From CAMQRS01 sp964370645 (lineage in GTDB: Bacteria; Bacillota_I; Bacilli_A; Erysipelotrichales; Erysipelotrichaceae), in the NCBI GenBank assembly GCA_964370645.1, contig CAYJJS010000033.1, forward strand, positions 1 to 20,768: 20,768 nt of DNA, given 5' to 3'. A program made the position numbers and the translations under genes. Shown here one piece after another: positions 7,401 to 15,477 of this stretch (positions are counted from its first letter, which is position 1; the number at the start of each line of letters is the position of its first letter). Under the pieces are notes generated by a model that searched no databases, was not told where the DNA came from, and worked only from the letters and a program-made list of their open reading frames with translations.

Positions 7401-9158
7401 CTAGCTAGTCCCCTTATTAAAAGCTTCCTCTTTCTCTAGCAGCACAAAATACAACTCACTCAGTTCTTCTATTTGTTGTTGTAATAATAGGCGCTTATTA
7501 GATAGTTCTTCCAATATCGAGAAATCCTGTGACACTCCCATTTGCTTATCCACCTCAACAACTTGTTGTTGCAAATCGTCAATTTGGATTGGGAAGTCAA
7601 CCAATTGTTTTTTCTCTTTGCTACTTAAGCGTAAAGTTGTTTGTTTCATTTGTTCTTTTTGTTTTTTATACGCTTCCTTTTTACAAACATCTTTACTTGT
7701 TTCTTGCTTTCTATTTTGTATATACATAGTATAAGAATCCATTGTTTGTATAATATTTTTATTCTCAAACACGAACAAAACATCACAGATTTTATCTAAG
7801 AAATAACGATCGTGTGATACACAAATCACATTCCCTAAAAACTCTTCTAAATACTCTTCCAATATTGCTAATGTATCCAAATCTAAATCGTTAGTTGGTT
7901 CATCCAATAACAATACATTTGGTGCTTGCATCAATGTACGTAATAAATATAGTCGCCTACGCTCTCCACCAGATAATTTCAACACACTTTTATATTGGCT
8001 TTGTTTGTCAAATAAGAAACGTTCACACATTTGACTTGCACTAATGTTTCCTTCTTTACTTTGAATATATTGCGCTTCTTCCTTAATATAATCAATCACA
8101 CTTATATCTTCATCCAATGTGAATGTCTGTTTATAATAAGCAATCTTGACAGTTTGTCCATATTGTACACACCCACTACTCGCTTCCATTTCCTGTCCAA
8201 TTATATTTAATAAGGTTGACTTTCCACATCCATTCACACCTAAAATTCCAACTCGCTCATAGCGTTTTGCTGTATAGGAGAAAGGATGGAAAAGCAATTG
8301 CTTTCCATACGACATACTTACATCTTGTAATTCTAAAATTTGTTTTCCTAACCTTGAAGATGCCTGCAACATTTTCACATCTTTTTGTTTTTGTACCTTT
8401 TGTACATTACTTAACGTTTCAAAACGCTGCAAACGATCTTTACTCTTTGTTGTTCTGGCTTGTACTCCTGCTCGTACCCATTCAATTTCTTTTTTCAAAA
8501 AACTATTTCTTTTTTGTTCTTGTTGTAAAGCAACTTGTAAACGTTGCTCTTTCATTACTAAGTACTTACTATAGTTTGCTTCATATTCATACAAATTACC
8601 TTGTTCTATCTCAACAATTTTATTCACAATACGTTCTAAGAAGTAACGATCATGGCTCACCATCACAATTGCCTTGGTGAATTTAATCAGATAATTTTCT
8701 AGAAAAGTAATCATTTCATAATCTAAATGATTGGTAGGTTCATCTAAAATTAGTAAATCACAAGGTTGTAATAATGCAATCGCCAAAGAAAGTCTTTTCT
8801 TTTGTCCTCCACTCATTGTTGAAATCGCTTGTTTTTCATCCACTTGCATACGATTTAAAATGGATTTCATCTCGTATACTTCACAATCTATATGATGTAG
8901 TTTCATCTCTTCTATAACATCATCACATTGAAAAACGTGATCTTGTTTTAAATAGGATATACGCATCCCACTCTTCTTTGTGAACGCCTCATATTCGCAT
9001 GACTCTGAAGCACTAATAATATTCAATAAAGTAGATTTGCCTCCACCATTACGCCCTACTAATGCTATTTTATCTTGCTCCTCAATAAACAGACTTGCAT
9101 CTTTTAAAATACATTGTTCATTATGATACTTATTGATTTTATGCAAACTTATCAACAT
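7401..9158 (-). CDS. ABC-F translation-type ATPase (Uup/YfmR-like)
   Basis: The 585-residue soluble protein has two ATP-binding cassettes and no membrane domain. Cassette 1 shows GRNGGGKST (about 35-43), MSGGQKKR (about 116) and LLILDEPTNHLD. Cassette 2 shows GVNGCGKST (about 308), LSGGERRR (about 398) and VLLLDEPTNDLD. The charged inter-domain linker and a C-terminal coiled coil (about 490-585) fit the Uup/YfmR branch. There, B. subtilis YfmR helps ribosomes that stall, together with EF-P; resistance ABC-F proteins usually look different, but this cannot be excluded. ATG 9158 follows AAAGAGGTG; a GTG seven codons upstream is in frame but less likely. A promoter lies 26 bases upstream of the ATG. 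The family is certain, the subfamily probable. Confidence 0.9.
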   Translation of the reverse strand: MLISLHKINKYHNEQCILKDASLFIEEQDKIALVGRNGGGKSTLLNIISASESCEYEAFTKKSGMRISYLKQDHVFQCDDVIEEMKLHHIDCEVYEMKSILNRMQVDEKQAISTMSGGQKKRLSLAIALLQPCDLLILDEPTNHLDYEMITFLENYLIKFTKAIVMVSHDRYFLERIVNKIVEIEQGNLYEYEANYSKYLVMKEQRLQVALQQEQKRNSFLKKEIEWVRAGVQARTTKSKDRLQRFETLSNVQKVQKQKDVKMLQASSRLGKQILELQDVSMSYGKQLLFHPFSYTAKRYERVGILGVNGCGKSTLLNIIGQEMEASSGCVQYGQTVKIAYYKQTFTLDEDISVIDYIKEEAQYIQSKEGNISASQMCERFLFDKQSQYKSVLKLSGGERRRLYLLRTLMQAPNVLLLDEPTNDLDLDTLAILEEYLEEFLGNVICVSHDRYFLDKICDVLFVFENKNIIQTMDSYTMYIQNRKQETSKDVCKKEAYKKQKEQMKQTTLRLSSKEKKQLVDFPIQIDDLQQQVVEVDKQMGVSQDFSILEELSNKRLLLQQQIEELSELYFVLLEKEEAFNKGTS

Positions 9159-9184
9159 ATTACACCTCTTTAAATTCACTATCT

Positions 9185-9213
9185 ATTATACCCATTATAG
9201 TCCTTGTTGTGAA
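9185..9213 (-). promoter_or_regulatory. Promoter of the ABC-F gene
   Basis: On the minus strand TTCACA (9208-9213), a 17-base spacer and TATAAT (9185-9190) lie directly after the nfn terminator and 26 bases before the ATG. A second TATAAT-like box occurs at the spacer end. Confidence 0.65.
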
Positions 9214-9221
9214 GTAAATAA

Positions 9222-9253
9222 AAAGCCTTACACATTATAGCGTGTAAAGCTTT
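9222..9253 (-). terminator. Terminator of the nfnA-nfnB unit
   Basis: The outer stem AAAGC / GCTTT and inner stem TTACAC / GTGTAA (9222-9253), with one mismatch between them, form a hairpin. It is followed on the minus strand by TTTTTATTTA. It starts 13 bases after the stop codon of the upstream gene. Confidence 0.8.
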
Positions 9254-9266
9254 ATGATATAGCGTT

Positions 9267-10655
9267 TTATTTTTTAGCTTGCATGTATGTATCCATAGCT
9301 TCAGCTGCTTCTTTACCAGCACCCATTGCTAAGATTACCGTTGCAGCACCAGTCACTGCATCTCCTCCTGCATAAACTCCTTCACGTGTTGTTAAACCTT
9401 GTTCATCAGCAACCAAACATCCCCATTTATTAGCCTCTAAACCTTCCGTTGTAGAGATTATCAATGGATTTGGAGATGTCCCAATTGACATTATTACACA
9501 ATCTACATCCATAATGAATGTACTGTCTTCTTTCACAATCGGTCTTCTTCTACCACTTTCATCTGGTTCTCCTAACTCCATTTCTACGCATTCCATTCCG
9601 ATACAGTTACCAGCATCATCTCCTATAATACGCACTGGGTTAGTTAGTGTTTTAAATTGAACACCTTCTTCCATCGCATGCTCGATTTCTTCATGACGTG
9701 CAGGCAATTCCTGAATACCACGACGATACACGATGAATACTTCCTCACATCCAGTACGGATTGCACAACGTGCTGCATCCATGGCAACATTACCACCACC
9801 AACGATGGCTGCGCGTTTTGCTTTGAAAATAGCAGTATCCACTGCAGCATCGTATGCTTTCATTAGATTGAATCGCGTTAAAAATTCATTGGCAGAAAAA
9901 ACACCTTTTAAATTTTCACCTTCTAAATTCATGAACTTAGGCAGACCTGCTCCACTTCCTATGAAAATAGAATCGTATCCTTTTTCAAGCAACTCATCAA
10001 TCTCAACAATTTTCCCAATAACCATGTTTGTTTCAATTTTAACACCAATTGCTTTTAAAGCATTAATTTCTTTTTCTACGATACTTTTTGGTAAACGAAA
10101 CTCTGGAATTCCATATACCAAAACACCACCTGGCTTATGTAATGCCTCAAAGATAGTAACATCGTACCCTTTGTTTGCTAAATCCCCTGCGCAGGTAAGT
10201 CCTGCAGGTCCTGCTCCAATGATTGCTACTTTCTTTCCATTTGAGGTTGGCATTTGTTCCACTGGATGTTCTTGTTGAAGATGATAATCTGCTGCAAACC
10301 TCTCCAAACGACCAATTGCTACTGCCTCTTGTTTAATCCCACGAACACAACTTCCCTCACATTGCGTTTCTTGTGGACAAACACGTCCACAAACAGCTGG
10401 CAAAGCATTTGTCCCTTTAATAATCTTATAAGCTTCATCAATATTCCCTTCTTTTATTTGTCCAATGAAACTCGGTATATCTACTGAAACAGGACAACTG
10501 TTCACACATGGTTTATGTCTACATTGTAAACAACGATCTGCCTCCTCTATTGCTTGCTCTAACGTATATCCCAAAGCTACCTCTTCAAAGTTATGGCAAC
10601 GTAATTGTGGATCTTGCAAAGCCATCTCTACTTTTTTTGGACTCATATTTGGCAT
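9267..10655 (-). CDS. nfnB: NfnB-type large subunit (glutamate synthase small-subunit-like flavoprotein)
   Basis: The product has 462 residues from ATG 10655, chosen because AAAGGAGG precedes it and it begins one base after the upstream stop codon; longer in-frame starts would overlap the upstream gene by about 100 bases. Two [4Fe-4S] ligand sets are visible: Cys42, 45, 50, 54 and Cys89, 93, 99, 103. They are followed by an FAD-binding GAGPAGLT (147-154) and a second dinucleotide fold GGGNVAMDAA (286-295). The GltD-like fold alone is ambiguous. With the adjacent ferredoxin-NAD reductase-like gene it matches NfnAB, which bifurcates electrons between NADPH, NAD+ and ferredoxin. A sulfide dehydrogenase (SudAB) is the main alternative. 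No large glutamate synthase subunit gene is nearby. Confidence 0.88.
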   Translation of the reverse strand: MPNMSPKKVEMALQDPQLRCHNFEEVALGYTLEQAIEEADRCLQCRHKPCVNSCPVSVDIPSFIGQIKEGNIDEAYKIIKGTNALPAVCGRVCPQETQCEGSCVRGIKQEAVAIGRLERFAADYHLQQEHPVEQMPTSNGKKVAIIGAGPAGLTCAGDLANKGYDVTIFEALHKPGGVLVYGIPEFRLPKSIVEKEINALKAIGVKIETNMVIGKIVEIDELLEKGYDSIFIGSGAGLPKFMNLEGENLKGVFSANEFLTRFNLMKAYDAAVDTAIFKAKRAAIVGGGNVAMDAARCAIRTGCEEVFIVYRRGIQELPARHEEIEHAMEEGVQFKTLTNPVRIIGDDAGNCIGMECVEMELGEPDESGRRRPIVKEDSTFIMDVDCVIMSIGTSPNPLIISTTEGLEANKWGCLVADEQGLTTREGVYAGGDAVTGAATVILAMGAGKEAAEAMDTYMQAKK

Positions 10656-10656
10656 T

Positions 10657-11499
10657 TTAAGCAACCTCCTTTGTAAACAAGTTACAATCTTCTTCTCTTG
10701 CACTTGCTTCAAACTCAGCATATTGTCTACTTCTAGATATTGCTTCATCAAAATCAACTAAATGACCATCAAAATCTGGGCCGTCCACACAAGCAAATTT
10801 CATTTTACCACCCACACTTAAGCGACAACATCCACACATCCCTGTTCCATCAATCATAATTGGATTCATACTAACCATTGTTTTCACATTGTATTTTTTA
10901 GTTACTTCACACACAAACTTCATCATAACTAATGGTCCAATTGCGATTACTTCATCAAATTCTTCACCAGCACTTAATAGTCTTTCTAACACGTTAGTAA
11001 CTAAACCTTGTTCGCCAACACTACCATCATCACTTACCATGTAAAAATGATCACTAACAGCATTAAACTCATCTTCTAAAATAACTAAATCTTTATTTCT
11101 AAAACCAGCAATTGTTGTAACCTCAATCCCATTTTGATGTAGACCTTTTGCAGTTGGATATGCAATTGCACAACCAACTCCCCCTCCTACTACACATACT
11201 TTTTTCATATCATTAATATGTGAAGGAACACCTAAAGGACCAACAAAATCTAATATTTCATCACCCTCTTGCAATTGATTTAATATTTTTGTTGTCTTCC
11301 CAACAATTTGAAATATGATTGTTATTGTACCAGCTTCACGATCGAAATCTGCAATCGTCAAAGGTATACGTTCTCCATCTTCATGTGTTCTCAATATAAC
11401 AAATTGACCCGGTTGTGCTTTTTGCGCAGTCAATTTTGCTTTCACTACTAACTTTGTTACAGTTGGATTCAACTGTTCTCTTCCCACTATTTTAAACAT
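10657..11499 (-). CDS. nfnA: NfnA-type small subunit (ferredoxin-NAD(P)+ reductase-like, PyrK/DHODB family)
   Basis: The product has 280 residues from ATG 11499, supported by AAAGGAG; an ATG seven codons upstream lacks an SD. An FAD-binding barrel contains RIPLTIAD (44-51). A nucleotide-binding domain contains VCVVGGGVGCAIAYP (101-115). A C-terminal [2Fe-2S] motif supplies Cys222, Cys224/225 and Cys237 (GMCGCCRLSVGGKMKFACVD). This is the arrangement of NfnS/NfnA, SudB and PyrK proteins. Absence of pyrD nearby and the tight coupling to the two-cluster flavoprotein argue for Nfn (NADH-dependent reduced ferredoxin:NADP+ oxidoreductase). That would make it a source of NADPH in an anaerobe. The coupling is one base between stop and next start. 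Confidence 0.88.
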   Translation of the reverse strand: MFKIVGREQLNPTVTKLVVKAKLTAQKAQPGQFVILRTHEDGERIPLTIADFDREAGTITIIFQIVGKTTKILNQLQEGDEILDFVGPLGVPSHINDMKKVCVVGGGVGCAIAYPTAKGLHQNGIEVTTIAGFRNKDLVILEDEFNAVSDHFYMVSDDGSVGEQGLVTNVLERLLSAGEEFDEVIAIGPLVMMKFVCEVTKKYNVKTMVSMNPIMIDGTGMCGCCRLSVGGKMKFACVDGPDFDGHLVDFDEAISRSRQYAEFEASAREEDCNLFTKEVA

Positions 11500-11573
11500 A
11501 AGACTCCTTTCAAAATACATTTGTACTTGTTATTATATAATGTTTTTTCACAAATTGAAACATTAAATTGCAT
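11487..11573 (-). CDS. Possible 28-codon leader ORF before nfnA
   Basis: An ATG at 11573 preceded by AAGAGGTG at good spacing opens a 28-codon frame containing three Cys codons. It ends 13 bases inside nfnA in another frame. The only strong -10 box lies inside this frame, so translation would require an upstream start of transcription. It may be chance. Confidence 0.2.
   Translation of the reverse strand: MQFNVSICEKTLYNNKYKCILKGVLCLK
11532..11560 (-). promoter_or_regulatory. Possible nfnA promoter (-10 only is strong)
   Basis: A TATAAT box on the minus strand (11532-11537) lies 32 bases upstream of the nfnA ATG. The hexamer at 17-base spacing, TTTCAA (11555-11560), is a poor -35. The spacer holds TTGTGA, half of a Rex-like site, without the matching second half. 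Confidence 0.35.
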
Positions 11574-11604
11574 TTTTTACACCTCTTGAAAATTGTTTCA
11601 TAAA

Positions 11605-11635
11605 ACAAAAAAAAAGACGATGCTATCATCGTCTT
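11605..11635 (-). terminator. Terminator of the alaS-ireB-ruvX cluster
   Basis: A perfect 9-bp stem AAGACGATG / CATCGTCTT (11614-11622 and 11627-11635) with a 4-base loop is followed by nine T bases on the minus strand. It starts four bases after the ruvX stop codon. Confidence 0.92.
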
Positions 11636-11639
11636 AATA

Positions 11640-12056
11640 TTATCGATTACTATCTAAATAATCTTGTAGTATCGTTTGTGCTGCCATCGTATCAATTACT
11701 TTTTTACGTTTTTTGCGAGACACATCTGCACTAATCAGAAATTTTTGTGCACTTACTGTCGTTAAACGTTCATCCCACAAAATGACTTGTAAACCTTGTG
11801 CTTCCAATAACTCTTTAAACGCAATTGAGATATTTCCACGAATACCTACATCACCATTCATATGTTTTGGTAAACCCAACACCACTTTTTTAATTCTATT
11901 CTCTTTAATATAAGGTTGCAACAATGATAGACACTGTTCATATTGATCACTTTCAAAACGAACAGTTGTAATTGGCGAAGCAATAAGTCCCATTAAATCG
12001 GATATTGCAATCCCGCAAGTTACACTCCCTAAATCTAAACCCATAATTTTTTCCAT
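11640..12056 (-). CDS. ruvX: RuvX/YqgF RNase H-fold nuclease
   Basis: The 138-residue protein matches the YqgF family, predicted Holliday-junction resolvase and linked to pre-16S rRNA 5' processing. Catalytic acids are present in their usual places: Asp8 in GLDLGSVTCG, Glu96 in WDERLTT, and Asp122 in IDTMAAQTILQDYLD. VLGLPKHMNGD (59-69) is the family's second strand motif. It starts two bases after the ireB stop codon. The alaS-ireB-ruvX order is conserved in many Bacillota, which supports the assignment. Which of the two proposed activities dominates is not decidable from sequence. Confidence 0.95.
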   Translation of the reverse strand: MEKIMGLDLGSVTCGIAISDLMGLIASPITTVRFESDQYEQCLSLLQPYIKENRIKKVVLGLPKHMNGDVGIRGNISIAFKELLEAQGLQVILWDERLTTVSAQKFLISADVSRKKRKKVIDTMAAQTILQDYLDSNR

Positions 12057-12058
12057 TA

Positions 12059-12316
12059 TTATTTATTTCCTTCTAAGTAATAACGAACCAATTCTTCAAT
12101 CAATTCATATCGATCTGCACTTTGAATAATCGTACGAGCATTTTTATGACTTGAAATATATGCAGGATCACTAGAAATTAAATACCCAGCTAATTGATTT
12201 ACCGAGTTGTATCCTCGCTCTTTTAACGCATCGTCTACCAAATACAAAACATGTTTTATATTCTCTCTTTTAATATCTTCCCCTTTAAAAGCTACTGTTT
12301 CTGTAATATCTTTCAT
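12059..12316 (-). CDS. ireB: IreB family regulatory phosphoprotein (UPF0297)
   Basis: The 85-residue protein carries the family core: EALKERGY-like DALKERGYNSVNQLAGYL, SSDPAYISSHKNAR and DRYELIEELVRYYL. In Enterococcus, IreB is phosphorylated by the PASTA kinase IreK on N-terminal threonines and limits cephalosporin tolerance. Here Thr5 and Thr7 (DITETVAF) are candidates for equivalent sites. ATG 12316 has GAGGAGG upstream. It sits 59 bases after alaS and two bases before ruvX, the standard order. No kinase gene is in the window, so the regulatory role is transferred from the family. Confidence 0.92.
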   Translation of the reverse strand: MKDITETVAFKGEDIKRENIKHVLYLVDDALKERGYNSVNQLAGYLISSDPAYISSHKNARTIIQSADRYELIEELVRYYLEGNK

Positions 12317-12375
12317 AACGCACCCTCCTCAAATGTGAATACTATACTATCATTCTATCTTATTTCCACTTGGAT

Positions 12376-15000
12376 TTAAAGCACTAAACCCACAATTCTT
12401 GAAACTTCTTTCAAAGCGTCTCCTACTTTTGCTACATCTTTACCACCAGATTGTGCTAGATCAGGGCGACCTCCCCCTTTACCATCACATATCATAGCCG
12501 CTTCTTTTACTAAGTTTCCACAATGTACTTGTTTGATGATTGCTTTATCTGCTGCTGCAACAAATACTACTTTTTCATCTTTTGTCGTACTTAAGAATAC
12601 TAATGAATTAGCCACTTTATCTTTCAGTGAAATAGCCATCTCTTTTAATTGTGCACCATCTAAATCATTCATCTCTTTTACTAACACATAAATATCATTT
12701 ACTTGTTCAAAAGAAGATACAAGTGCTTGTGCTTGTGCAACAATCGCTGCTTGCACATGTGCTTCAACTTCTTTTTTCAGTATCGCTTGTTCTTTTAATA
12801 AAGTTGCAACCTTTTCATCTACGCCTAGTGTAGATTTCATTTTTAAAATTTCACTTACCTTACGTAACAATAACTGATCCGCTTTGAATTCTTCATAAGC
12901 GCTAAATCCTGTTTTCGCACTAATTCTTCGAATCCCAGAACCAATACTTTCTTCAGAAGTAATTTTCAATACCCCGATTTCACTCGTGTTATTTACATGG
13001 CATCCCCCACAAAATTCTTTAGAAAATGAACCCATGCTTACTACGCGAACAAAATCTCCATATTTTTCATCAAACAGTGCAGTTGCGCCACTGTTTTTAG
13101 CTTCTTCTATAGACATTACAACTTTATCAACAACTAAAGATGCTTGAATTTGTTCATTCACGATTTTTTCGATTTCTAAAATTTGTTGAGGAGTTACTTT
13201 TTCAAAATGAGTAAAGTCAAAACGCAAATACTCATCATTATTATAAGAACCTGCTTGCGCAATATGTGTTCCTACCACTTCTTTTAATGCACTTTGCAAT
13301 AAATGTGTAGCAGAGTGGTTTGCTTCTACTCTTTTTCTTTTTAAAGCATCCACTTGCAACAATACTTCATCTTTTTCATGTAATTCAATACTACAATCTA
13401 CTTTGTGTAAATGTTGACCATGCGGTGCTTTTTTCACATCACTAACAGGCATCGTGTGATCTGCTAAGACAAGGACTCCATCATCTGCAGCTTGTCCTCC
13501 ACTTTCTGCGTAAAAACAAGTGGTATCAAAACAAACATACCCTTCTCCATGTAAACTTTCTACACGTACACCATCTTTGAATAAACCAATTACTTTTGCT
13601 TTTACAGAAAGTGTATCATAGCCGATAAATTCAGAACGTGTCTCAAAATTCATTAAATCAACAGATTGTGAGTGCATTGACTCCACGCTCTCTCTTGCAG
13701 CTCTAGCTCTTTCTTTTTGTTTTTGCATTTCTGCTTGAAACGATTCTTCATCAACACGAAATCCTTCATCATGCGCAATTTCTGCAGTCAACTCATATGG
13801 GAAGCCATATGTATCGTATAATTTAAATACAACCGCACCCGATAATACTTTATCTTGCGCTTGCTTCATCGCATCATTTAATAATGCTTCACCATTTTTT
13901 AATGTTTTATGGAATGTTTCTTCCTCAATCTTAATCAGGTTTTCATTATACTCAATTTTATCCATTAAGTATGGATAAAATGCATTCATGTTTTCAGAAA
14001 CAATACGTACCAGTTTATACATAAAGGCTTCTTGAATACCTATTTTAATTCCAAAACGAACTGCACGTCTCAATACTCTACGCAAAACATATCCACGTCC
14101 ATTATTTGAAAATAGAGCACCATCACTCAGTGCAAATGTAATTGTACGTATATGGTCTGCAATGACGCGATATGCCATTTTATATTCATTTTCATATGCT
14201 ACTTTTGCATATTTTTCACACTCTTTGATAATTGGCAAAAATAAATCTGTATCATAATTTGTTTCTCCACCTTGAATCAAACTAACCAAACGTTCTAGAC
14301 CCATACCTGTATCAATATTTCTTTGTGGCAATTCTTGGTATTGTTTACGATCTACTTCAGGATTGCAATCATATTGTGAGAATACAACATTCCAAACCTC
14401 AACATAACGATCGTTTTCTAATTCTTCAAAAAATAATTTTTCTTTCAATCCCTCAGGATCATATTGATCTCCACGATCATAAAAAATTTCGCTATTAGGA
14501 CCTCCTGGACCCGCTCCTATTTCCCAAAAGTTATCCTCAGTACGTAATATACGATCTGGGCTCACCTTACATACCTCTGTCCATACTCTATATGCTTCTT
14601 CATCATCTTTATAAATAGAAACATACAATTTATCAATGTCAAAACCTACCCATTCTGGTTTTGTTAGAAAATTCCAAGCAAATACAATTGCTTCTTCCTT
14701 GAAATAATCACCGATTGAAAAGTTACCTAACATCTCAAAAAAAGTATGGTGTCTACTTGTTTTTCCTACATTCTCAATATCATTTGTACGAATTGATTTT
14801 TGAGCATTTGTAATACGATTGCTTTTGGGCTTTTCACTTCCATCAAAATATTTCTTTAATGCTGCAACCCCAGAGTTAATCCATAATAACGTAGGGTCAT
14901 TGTGTGGTACTAGTGATGCACCCGGCTCAATCATATGATTGTGACTTGCAAAATAATCTAAAAATAACTGTCTTACTTCATTTCCTGTTCTTTGTTTCAT
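12376..15000 (-). CDS. alaS: Alanyl-tRNA synthetase
   Basis: The 874-residue enzyme charges tRNA-Ala and edits mischarged Ser/Gly. ATG 15000 follows GGAGG; a longer in-frame start at 15063 would fall inside the T-box terminator and is rejected. The class II catalytic domain occupies the N-terminus (GNEVRQLFLDYFASHNH, TRHHTFFEMLGNFSIGDYF-type motif, GLERL). The editing domain carries the zinc ligands NHSATHLL (about residue 563) and CGGCHV (about 663). The C-Ala domain contains GKGGGRPDLAQSGG near the end. Length agrees with bacterial AlaRS. Expression is controlled by the T-box leader directly upstream. Confidence 0.98.
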   Translation of the reverse strand: MKQRTGNEVRQLFLDYFASHNHMIEPGASLVPHNDPTLLWINSGVAALKKYFDGSEKPKSNRITNAQKSIRTNDIENVGKTSRHHTFFEMLGNFSIGDYFKEEAIVFAWNFLTKPEWVGFDIDKLYVSIYKDDEEAYRVWTEVCKVSPDRILRTEDNFWEIGAGPGGPNSEIFYDRGDQYDPEGLKEKLFFEELENDRYVEVWNVVFSQYDCNPEVDRKQYQELPQRNIDTGMGLERLVSLIQGGETNYDTDLFLPIIKECEKYAKVAYENEYKMAYRVIADHIRTITFALSDGALFSNNGRGYVLRRVLRRAVRFGIKIGIQEAFMYKLVRIVSENMNAFYPYLMDKIEYNENLIKIEEETFHKTLKNGEALLNDAMKQAQDKVLSGAVVFKLYDTYGFPYELTAEIAHDEGFRVDEESFQAEMQKQKERARAARESVESMHSQSVDLMNFETRSEFIGYDTLSVKAKVIGLFKDGVRVESLHGEGYVCFDTTCFYAESGGQAADDGVLVLADHTMPVSDVKKAPHGQHLHKVDCSIELHEKDEVLLQVDALKRKRVEANHSATHLLQSALKEVVGTHIAQAGSYNNDEYLRFDFTHFEKVTPQQILEIEKIVNEQIQASLVVDKVVMSIEEAKNSGATALFDEKYGDFVRVVSMGSFSKEFCGGCHVNNTSEIGVLKITSEESIGSGIRRISAKTGFSAYEEFKADQLLLRKVSEILKMKSTLGVDEKVATLLKEQAILKKEVEAHVQAAIVAQAQALVSSFEQVNDIYVLVKEMNDLDGAQLKEMAISLKDKVANSLVFLSTTKDEKVVFVAAADKAIIKQVHCGNLVKEAAMICDGKGGGRPDLAQSGGKDVAKVGDALKEVSRIVGLVL

Positions 15001-15014
15001 AATTTTCCTCCAAC

Positions 15015-15048
15015 AAACAAAAAAAGACGCCCATACAGGAACGTCTTT
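15015..15048 (-). terminator. T-box regulated terminator
   Basis: AAAGACG (15023-15029) pairs with CGTCTTT (15042-15048) around a 12-base loop. Seven T bases follow on the minus strand, 20 bases before the alaS ATG. Confidence 0.85.
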
Positions 15049-15218
15049 ATAACGCGGTACCATCCTGATTCATAGTCATAGACTATGCACTTCATTCTCT
15101 TAATGCGCAAGAGATACGCTAAACTCCAATGTAGCTTCAATACAACCATATAAAAAGTTTTCACCAACCACTTTTTCTCTACGTATACATTGTATTTACT
15201 CATCATCTTCTTCGTTTA
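15015..15218 (-). promoter_or_regulatory. T-box riboswitch (alanine) of alaS
   Basis: The minus-strand leader contains the T-box core GATGGTACCGCG (GGTACCGCG at 15053-15061), which binds the uncharged tRNA acceptor end. Stem I features upstream include GATGAGTAAATACA (S-turn/AGTA) and GGTTGGTGAAAAC. The specifier loop region reads GAAGCTAC, giving specifier codon GCU (15133-15135), which is alanine, followed by a purine. The T-box overlaps an antiterminator that competes with a terminator at 15015-15048. This specifier agrees with the downstream gene. A -10 TATAAT at 15226-15231 lies just upstream, with a weak -35. Exact helix borders are estimated. Confidence 0.93.
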
Positions 15219-15225
15219 ATACCAC

Positions 15226-15231
15226 ATTATA
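15226..15231 (-). promoter_or_regulatory. -10 box of the alaS T-box transcript
   Basis: A TATAAT hexamer on the minus strand sits a few bases before the likely leader start and 28 bases after the 56-codon gene's stop. At 17-base spacing the -35 position reads TAAAAT, a poor match. Promoter strength is therefore uncertain. Confidence 0.45.
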
Positions 15232-15259
15232 TTAGCATAAGAAATCCAATTTTACAACA

Positions 15260-15430
15260 TTACATATCATATTCTTGTCGTAAATGTTTGATTTTCTTCT
15301 CTAAATTTCTTTTTTCTCTTCGTGCTCTATATGCCATATCATCAATTGCTCTTTCATTCTCGTATCCAACGACAACGCCTACAGCAAATCCCAATATAAC
15401 ACAAGCAGCACTTGTACACCAATTACACAT
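15260..15430 (-). CDS. 56-residue Cys-rich membrane microprotein of unknown function
   Basis: An ATG at 15430 with AAGGAG nine bases upstream opens a 56-codon frame ending at TAA 15260-15262. The N-terminus MCNWCTSAAC holds a CxxC and a third Cys. Residues about 9-23 are a hydrophobic segment (VILGFAVGVVVGY). Residues 24-56 are strongly charged and helical, with a run of Arg/Lys (RARREKRNLEKKIKHLRQ) that could form a coiled coil. The gene lies between recD2 (47-base gap) and the alaS promoter. The clear SD and the protein-like composition argue that it is real. I do not recognise the family, and function is unknown. Similar small single-span proteins with a basic tail occur widely in Bacillota. 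Confidence 0.65.
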   Translation of the reverse strand: MCNWCTSAACVILGFAVGVVVGYENERAIDDMAYRARREKRNLEKKIKHLRQEYDM

Positions 15431-15477
15431 AGTATCACTCCTTTATGGTAGTACTAGTATGTAACAATTTTATACGC

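Noticed and set aside
8216..8680. Plus-strand 154-codon hydrophobic frame
   Set aside because: It is antisense to the ABC-F cassette region; the hydrophobic composition is explained by the complement of Lys/Glu-rich codons.
9644..10761. Several plus- and minus-strand frames overlapping the nfnB gene
   Set aside because: They lie inside a strongly conserved coding region and have no SD or family features; frames of this kind arise from codon usage in the true gene.
11541..11560. Rex (NADH-sensing) operator near nfnA
   Set aside because: Only one half (TTGTGAA) matches; the inverted TTCACAA half is missing, so the call is not supported.
12317..12375. Separate promoter for ireB
   Set aside because: Only a TATAGT-like box is present without an acceptable -35; read-through from alaS is the simpler reading.
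14997..15206. 69-codon minus-strand frame upstream of alaS
   Set aside because: It covers the T-box leader and terminator, whose RNA features explain the sequence better than a protein.
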